Assembly (NCBI RefSeq): GCF_003428335.1
Contig: NZ_CP031704.1
Location: forward strand, 1,798,001 to 1,862,000
Length of the DNA stretch: 64,000 nucleotides
Direction: 5' to 3'
Source: Solimonas sp. K1W22B-7
Lineage (GTDB): Bacteria > Pseudomonadota > Gammaproteobacteria > Nevskiales > Nevskiaceae
In this document: piece after piece, positions 58,982-64,000 of the stretch
Position numbering within the stretch: position 1 is the first letter of the stretch
Layout of the letters: every line of letters starts with the position of its first letter
Translations under genes and position numbers: made by a program
Notes under the pieces: generated by a model
What the model was told of the DNA's origin: nothing
The model's database searches: none
Seen by the model: the letters and a program-made list of their open reading frames with translations, nothing else

Positions 58982-59770
58982 ATGAACGCCTTCGAAGGCA
59001 AGGTCGCGATCGTCACCGGCGGCGCCTCCGGCATCGGCTATGCCCTGTGCCGCGAGCTGTGCGGGCGCGGCGCCACGGTCTATGCGGCCGACCTGAATCC
59101 CGCGGGACTGCTGCGGCTGCAGCAGGACTGCGCCGGACCCGGGCTGCTCGTCGTCACCCTCAACGTCACCGAGGAGCCGGCGGTCAAGGCACTGCTCGAC
59201 CGCGCGGTGCGAGAGCAGGGCCGCATCGACTACCTGTTCAACAATGCCGGCATCGTCACCGGCGGCGACTTCGAGCACATGGATTTCGACCAGTGGAGGA
59301 AGATCGTCGACATCAACCTCTGGGGCGTGATCTACGGCACCCAGCACGGCTATGCGCAGATGCTGAAGCAGGGCCACGGGCACATCGTCAACACCGCGTC
59401 GACGGCGGGTGTCATGCCGGTGGCCAAGTCCACCGCCTACGCCACCACCAAGCACGCGGTGGTGGGACTGAGCGTCTCGCTGCGCGAGGAAGCGCGCAAG
59501 CACGGCATCCGCGTCAGCACCGTCGTGCCTGGACTGGTGGACACCAACATCTTCGCCACCGCCACCAACCTCAAGGGACACGACTACGCTGCCGCGATGA
59601 AGAAAGTGCCGACCGGCAAGATCTCGCCGGCGCAGGCGGCGGGGCACATCCTCGACGGCGTGGCGGCCAACCGCCAGTTCATCGTTTTTCCCGGCAGCAA
59701 CCGCGTCATCGTCGCCATGAACCGCCTGCTGCCGGGCTTCATGGGCTGGCTGATCAACTGGAAGACTTGA
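58982..59770 (+). CDS. Short-chain dehydrogenase/reductase
   Basis: 262 residues: TGGASGIG cofactor loop, NNAGIVTGG strand, and the catalytic set in NTASTAGVMPVAKSTAYATTKHAVVGL (Ser, Tyr, Lys). The length and C-terminal GSNRVIVAMNRLLPGFMGWLINW suggest membrane-peripheral SDRs as in lipid or steroid pathways. It is 10 bp behind the flavoprotein gene. Likely a hydroxy/keto oxidoreductase in the same pathway. Confidence 0.9.
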   Translation: MNAFEGKVAIVTGGASGIGYALCRELCGRGATVYAADLNPAGLLRLQQDCAGPGLLVVTLNVTEEPAVKALLDRAVREQGRIDYLFNNAGIVTGGDFEHMDFDQWRKIVDINLWGVIYGTQHGYAQMLKQGHGHIVNTASTAGVMPVAKSTAYATTKHAVVGLSVSLREEARKHGIRVSTVVPGLVDTNIFATATNLKGHDYAAAMKKVPTGKISPAQAAGHILDGVAANRQFIVFPGSNRVIVAMNRLLPGFMGWLINWKT

Positions 59771-59801
59771 GCGGCCGACCTGGCCATCGGAGAGAGTAGC
59801 G

Positions 59802-61274
59802 ATGAACGCATCCTGGCTGGGACCGATCGGACAGATCAGCTACAGCACCGGCGATCTCGACCGCACGCTGGCCTTCTGGGAGCGCCAGGTGGGCGTCGGC
59901 CCCTGGAGTGTCTACCGCGGCCTGACGCTGGTCCTGCGCTACGAGGGGCGGCAGATCGCCCTGCCCTTCGACGTGGCGCTGGCCATGCATGGCGACCAGC
60001 TGATCGAACTCATCCAGGTTCGGGGCGACGGTCCGTCACCGTTCCACGACGCCCTGAATCGCCCGATCATCGGCCTCCAGCGCCTCGCTTCGGTGACTGC
60101 GCACTACGAGCGCGACCGGCAGGCGGCCATCGACAGCGGCTTGGATGCCTATGCCGAGGGCATCGATCCCACCGGCCAGCGCTACGTCTACTTCCGCTCG
60201 CCCGAGGCGCCGGGCGTGATCCTCGAACTGCTGGAGTCCATTCCCTCGTTCGAGGCCTTCCGCAGCCGCCTGGAGGCGCGGGCGCGGGGCTATGCGCGCG
60301 CTGCCGCGGCGCCTGCCACGGCAGAGACAGCGGTGCCCACCGGCACCCGCATGAAAGCCGCGCTGCTGCACGCCTACGGCGAGCCCGGCGAGTTCCGCAT
60401 CGAGGACGTCGCGGTACCCGAGCCTGGGCCCGGCGAAATCCGCGTGCGTGTCGCTGCTGCCGCGGTCAACCCGGTGGACGTCAAGGCGCGCCGCGGCTAC
60501 CTGAAGGACTGGATGCCGCTGGAATTTCCCGCACGCCTGGGGGGCGACGTCTCCGGAGTCGTCGAGGCCCTGGGCGCGGGCGTCAGCCTGTTCCGGATCG
60601 GTGACCGCGTCATGGGCATGATCAATCCGATGGCCCACGGTGCCTACGCCGAGTGCGTGGTGTCGGCCGCCGCCGCGTTCGCGCAGCTGCCGGAGGGCCT
60701 GGACCTGGTGCGGGCAGCGGCGCTGCCCACCGGCGTGCTGACCGGCACGCAGTTGATCGAGCGTGGCGTCAGGCCCAAGCCCGGAGACCGGGGGCTGGTG
60801 ATCGGTGCCGGCGGCTCCACCGGCAGGGCCGCGGTATTCGCGGCGCTGGATGCGGGGGCGAAAGTCTATGCCGGCGTTCGCGCCTCCAGCCTCGACGCCG
60901 TGCGGGACCTGCCGCTGGCAGGCGTGATCGACCTGGACGATGCCGCGGCGTTGACCGCCGCCGGCCCCTTCGATTTCGTCGCCGATACCGTCGGGGGTGA
61001 AACCGCCGAAAAATTGTTTGCCCATCTGCGCGGCGATGGCGTATTTGCGTCCACCGCGTTTCCGCCGCCCAATCCGCCGCCCGCATCGACCCAGCGCTTC
61101 ACCTCTCTGGTGGTGAGCTTCGACGGCCCGCGGTTGCAGCGCTTCGCGCGTGAGCTGGCGGAGAAGAATCGGCAGATGCCGGTAGCAAGGCAACTGCCCC
61201 TGGCGGCGGTCATCGAGGCTCACCAGCTGATGGAGCAGGGCGCGGTCGGCGGCAAGATCCTGTTGCTGCCTTAG
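59802..61274 (+). CDS. VOC domain fused to an MDR-type quinone oxidoreductase
   Basis: 490 residues in one open frame. Residues 7-150 form a VOC module paralogous to the first gene of the operon (ISYSTGDLDRTLAFWERQVGVGPW, RYVYFRSPEAPGVILELLE). An Ala/Pro-rich linker (165-183) leads to an MDR/zinc-independent alcohol dehydrogenase-like domain (184-490: MKAALLHAYGEPGEFRIEDV, GDVSGVVEALGAG, VIGAGGSTGRAAVFAALDAGAKVYAG). No zinc ligands of the MDR site are evident, so it is like NADPH:quinone reductases/enoyl reductases. The fused domains presumably channel one intermediate. Confidence 0.83.
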   Translation: MNASWLGPIGQISYSTGDLDRTLAFWERQVGVGPWSVYRGLTLVLRYEGRQIALPFDVALAMHGDQLIELIQVRGDGPSPFHDALNRPIIGLQRLASVTAHYERDRQAAIDSGLDAYAEGIDPTGQRYVYFRSPEAPGVILELLESIPSFEAFRSRLEARARGYARAAAAPATAETAVPTGTRMKAALLHAYGEPGEFRIEDVAVPEPGPGEIRVRVAAAAVNPVDVKARRGYLKDWMPLEFPARLGGDVSGVVEALGAGVSLFRIGDRVMGMINPMAHGAYAECVVSAAAAFAQLPEGLDLVRAAALPTGVLTGTQLIERGVRPKPGDRGLVIGAGGSTGRAAVFAALDAGAKVYAGVRASSLDAVRDLPLAGVIDLDDAAALTAAGPFDFVADTVGGETAEKLFAHLRGDGVFASTAFPPPNPPPASTQRFTSLVVSFDGPRLQRFARELAEKNRQMPVARQLPLAAVIEAHQLMEQGAVGGKILLLP

Positions 61275-61396
61275 GGCCTCGGTTGCAGTGCAGCAATTCG
61301 CGCCGACGTGACTAGTCCTTTTTGATGTAACCAATCGTGGAAGGCAGGAGCACTCTGGGACCAGTAGGGTGCGCTATCCGTCAAGGAGGAGAAAAC

Positions 61397-62980
61397 ATGA
61401 GAAGCAAGGGTAAGGGTCGCCGGGCTGTTGCAGGTCACGGCGTACTGGGTGCGGCGATATTCGGCGTCATCGGCCTGCCGGCAACGGCGAGTGCCGGATC
61501 GCTGGATGTCGGCGGCGGTCTGGATGCGAAGTACAACCTGACACTGGGCTATGCCGCAGCGATGCGTACGGAAAGCCCCGACAGCGCCCTGATCGGGCCG
61601 GCGGCACTCAATGCCGACGATGGCGACCGGAACTTCGATTCCGGCAGCCTGATCAACAACCGCGCCAGCCTGCTGGCCGAGTTCTACCTGTCGCGCGGCA
61701 GCTACGGCGCCGTGCTGCGTGGCGACGCGTTCTACGACGACGTCTACCACCGCGGCAACGACAACGATTCGCCCACCACGATCAACAAGGCGGGCGACAA
61801 CGACGAGTTCACCGACGACGCCCGCAAGTACAGCGGTGGCCGTGCCCGCGTGCTCGACGCCTACCTCTACGGCGACTGGTCGCTGAGCGATAGCGTGCAG
61901 CTCAACCTGCGCGGCGGCCGCCAGGTCGTGGCCTGGGGCGAGAGCCTGTTCTTCTCCGGCATCGCCGGCGCCCAGGGTCCCGCCGACGCCACCAAGGCCA
62001 ACGTGCCGGGTGCCGAGATCAAGAACATCCTGCTGCCGGTGGCGCAGGTGTCGGGGCAGCTCGACATCGGTTCGCGCACCAGCCTGATGGCCTACTACCA
62101 CCTGGAGTACAAGCCCACCGAGCTGGATCCGGCAGGCTCGTACTTCTCCACCAGCGACATCGTCGGCCCCGGCCGCGAAGTGCTGCTGTTCGCGCCCGGA
62201 GTCGGCATCCCCTACGCGGGAGACAAGGAGCCCAGCGACAACGGCCAGTACGGCGTGGGCATCAAGGTCCAGCTCACCGGTGCCACCGGTGTCGGCCTGT
62301 ACCGGCTGCGCTACCACGACACCAACCCGGCCGTGCTGCTGAACATCGCCGAAGTCGCCCCGGGGACCTTCGTCCCCGTGTCGTACAACATCGGTTACTT
62401 CGACGGCATCGACATGACGGCGCTCAGCTTCTCGACGCGCCTGGGTCCGACCAACGTGGCGGGTGAAATCAGCTACCGCGAGGGCGTCAACATGCTGGTC
62501 AACACCGCGCTCGGCCCCACCGCCAGCCGCGGCGACCTGAGCCAGGTGCTGCTGTCCACGCTGTACACGGTGGCGCCGAACTTCCTGTCGCAGGAAATCG
62601 GCCTGGTCGGCGAGGCCGGCTACATCCATGTCGAGGATGTCGAGGGGACGATGGGCAGCACGCAGCTGAGCAACAGCAAGATGGCCTGGGGCTATTCGCT
62701 GATCGCGACGCTGAACTACCGCAACGTCCTCCAGGGCTGGGACCTGGCGGTGCCGATCACCTGGGCGCACCTGCCCGAGGGCCGTCCCGCAATGGCCGGT
62801 GCTTTCGGCAGCCTCTACGGTGAAGGCGACCGGCGCCTGAGCGTGGCCGGCAACTTCACCTACCTGCAGAACCTGCAGGTGGGCGTCAGCTACAACGCCT
62901 ACCTGGGCTCGGCCACGCTGGCCGACCGTCCCTACGCGGATCGCGACTACGTCGCGCTCAACGTCAAGTACAGCTATTGA
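61397..62980 (+). CDS. DUF1302 family outer-membrane-type protein
   Basis: 527 residues with a signal peptide (about 1-32, ATASAGS) and a beta-barrel-type sequence: many alternating strands, RGSYGAVLRGDAFYDDVYH, WGESLFFSGIAGAQGPADATK and an aromatic C-terminus (VKYSY) as in outer-membrane proteins. DUF1302 proteins always pair with DUF1329 and RND/MMPL transporters in hydrophobic-substrate clusters. ATG at 61397 follows AAGGAGGAGAAAAC; the frame start at 61337 is rejected. The DUF1329 gene follows by 17 bp, probably for import or export of the pathway substrate. Confidence 0.88.
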   Translation: MRSKGKGRRAVAGHGVLGAAIFGVIGLPATASAGSLDVGGGLDAKYNLTLGYAAAMRTESPDSALIGPAALNADDGDRNFDSGSLINNRASLLAEFYLSRGSYGAVLRGDAFYDDVYHRGNDNDSPTTINKAGDNDEFTDDARKYSGGRARVLDAYLYGDWSLSDSVQLNLRGGRQVVAWGESLFFSGIAGAQGPADATKANVPGAEIKNILLPVAQVSGQLDIGSRTSLMAYYHLEYKPTELDPAGSYFSTSDIVGPGREVLLFAPGVGIPYAGDKEPSDNGQYGVGIKVQLTGATGVGLYRLRYHDTNPAVLLNIAEVAPGTFVPVSYNIGYFDGIDMTALSFSTRLGPTNVAGEISYREGVNMLVNTALGPTASRGDLSQVLLSTLYTVAPNFLSQEIGLVGEAGYIHVEDVEGTMGSTQLSNSKMAWGYSLIATLNYRNVLQGWDLAVPITWAHLPEGRPAMAGAFGSLYGEGDRRLSVAGNFTYLQNLQVGVSYNAYLGSATLADRPYADRDYVALNVKYSY

Positions 62981-62997
62981 TCGTGAGGAAATTTCAC

Positions 62998-64000
62998 ATG
63001 GATCACATCATTCTGAATCGGACCCTGGCCCGATTCCTTGCGGCCGGCCTGATCGCCACCGCGATACCGGCGGCCTATGCCAAGGGCACCGCGGAAGAAG
63101 TTGCAGCACTCGGTGGCAAGCTCACCTGCGTCGGCGCCGAAAGCGCCGGCAATGCCGACGGCTCGGTGGCCGCGCATACCGGCAAGTGGAGCGACAGCTA
63201 TCCCGGCTACAACGGCCCCGGCAAGTACAGCCCGGGACCCTATGCCGACGAGAAGCCGCTGTTCACGATCACCTCGCAGAACGCCGGGCAGTACGCGGCG
63301 AGGCTGACCGAGGGGCAGAAGGAGTTGCTCAAGCGCTATCCCCAGTCCTACCGCATCCCGGTGTACGCCAGCCATCGCGACTTCGCCTACGGCACGAAGG
63401 TCTGCGACAGCATCAGGAAGAATGCCGCCAGCGGCGAGGTGCTGCATGAAGGCCTCGGCGTGCAGGCCGTGGCCGGTGCCCCCGCGATTCCGTTCCCCAA
63501 GAGCGGCATCGAGGCACACTGGAGCATGGTCACGCCGCATCGTGCCTCCAGCGAACTGGTCGTATCGGACTCGGCCGTGGTCTACCCCAACGGCAGCAAG
63601 TCCTGGGGCCGGGTGGACTACAAGATCCTGTCGCTGAGCAACGATCCGAAGCAGACGCGCAGCACGCAGGACCAGATCGACTCCTACTTCAAGGTGCGCA
63701 CCCTGTTGCCGGAGCGCCAGAACGGCGAGCTGTTCGTCGGCTGGAATCCCAACGACTACCACAACGACGAGCGCCAGACCTGGTTCTACAGCCCGGGCAC
63801 GCGCCGCGTGCGCCAGGCACCGGAGTTCGGCTACGACACGCCGCAGGGTTCCGGCGGCTTCCGCACGGTGGACGACGATCGTTTGTTCAACGGCTCGCCC
63901 GAGCGCTACGACTGGAAGCTGGTCGGCAAGAAGGAGGTCTACGTTCCGTACAACACCTTCCGGCAGAACGATCCGGCCGTTTCCTACGACACGCTGCTGA
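62998..64000 (+). CDS. DUF1329 family secreted protein (cut by window end)
   Basis: 334 codons visible. Signal peptide (about 1-28, AIPAAYAKG), then the DUF1329 hallmarks: LTCVGAESAGNADGS, KPLFTITSQNAGQYAARLTEGQKEL, GVQAVAGAPAIPFPKSGIEAHW and YGYD/FGYDTPQ with DWKLVGKKEVYVPYN. The family is an outer-membrane-lipoprotein-like periplasmic fold (LolB-like) and occurs with DUF1302. It has no stop in the window and probably continues about 120 residues. Normal Shine-Dalgarno GAGGAA precedes the ATG. Confidence 0.88.
   Translation, partial: MDHIILNRTLARFLAAGLIATAIPAAYAKGTAEEVAALGGKLTCVGAESAGNADGSVAAHTGKWSDSYPGYNGPGKYSPGPYADEKPLFTITSQNAGQYAARLTEGQKELLKRYPQSYRIPVYASHRDFAYGTKVCDSIRKNAASGEVLHEGLGVQAVAGAPAIPFPKSGIEAHWSMVTPHRASSELVVSDSAVVYPNGSKSWGRVDYKILSLSNDPKQTRSTQDQIDSYFKVRTLLPERQNGELFVGWNPNDYHNDERQTWFYSPGTRRVRQAPEFGYDTPQGSGGFRTVDDDRLFNGSPERYDWKLVGKKEVYVPYNTFRQNDPAVSYDTLL

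Overview
The window is a gene-dense, high-GC chromosomal segment from a gammaproteobacterium. The core genes (rsgA, darP/yjgA, yajD), the CpxRA-type two-component pair, the lipid and terpenoid catabolism and the DUF1302/DUF1329 pair suggest a Nevskiales/Solimonadaceae-like organism. That placement is inference, since there is no rRNA in the window. Both strands are coded. No intergenic gap exceeds 300 bp, and I see no tRNA, rRNA or CRISPR.

Layout. (1) 1-7.0 kb: small housekeeping and envelope genes (cNMP-binding tail, SET protein, DUF2937, DUF2145 pair, thioesterase, enoyl-reductase-like protein, alpha/beta hydrolase, SMP-30-like protein). (2) 7.2-17.3 kb, minus strand: an acyclic-terpene/branched acyl-CoA (Atu/Liu-type) operon. 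Its order is enoyl-CoA hydratase, AtuA, TetR regulator, biotin carboxylase, separate biotin carrier, carboxyltransferase, HSL-type hydrolase and PrpE-like acyl-CoA synthetase. Two identical 13-bp palindromes lie upstream. (3) 17.5-32.5 kb: MFS transporter, DUF817, YCII, response regulator and sensor kinase, a Ser/Thr kinase-HDOD-GAF fusion, amidase, yajD, an IS30 element inserted in a REP doublet, rsgA and a TonB-dependent receptor.

(4) 32.7-42.0 kb: the most unusual region. Two KshA-like Rieske oxygenases, two DapB/diaminopentanoate-dehydrogenase-like reductases, an EXPERA (emopamil-binding/sterol isomerase-type) membrane protein, a CMD-family protein and a clear bacterial homologue of plant cycloeucalenol cycloisomerase sit in one coupled operon. 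A TetR-P450-rubredoxin unit and a DUF2505 protein follow. Together they look like a sterol- or cyclopropyl-triterpenoid-modifying pathway: oxidative attack by Rieske enzymes and P450, NAD(P)-dependent dehydrogenation, cyclopropane opening and double-bond isomerisation. The substrate is not known. A MITE-like element with CTAG flanks interrupts the operon.

(5) 42-55 kb: darP, two lipoprotein hydrolases, a 10-repeat BIG2 surface lipoprotein, SDRs, a DUF4157 peptidase-like protein with a secretin-domain protein, a flavin reductase-MarR fusion, and a PHB-depolymerase-like esterase. (6) 55-64 kb: AraC and TetR regulators, then a plus-strand operon of VOC protein, KstD/fumarate-reductase-type flavoprotein, SDR, a VOC-MDR fusion, DUF1302 and DUF1329 (cut by the window end). 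It is probably for uptake and oxidation of a hydrophobic (steroid- or lipid-like) substrate.

Several families of REP-like palindromes lie between genes.
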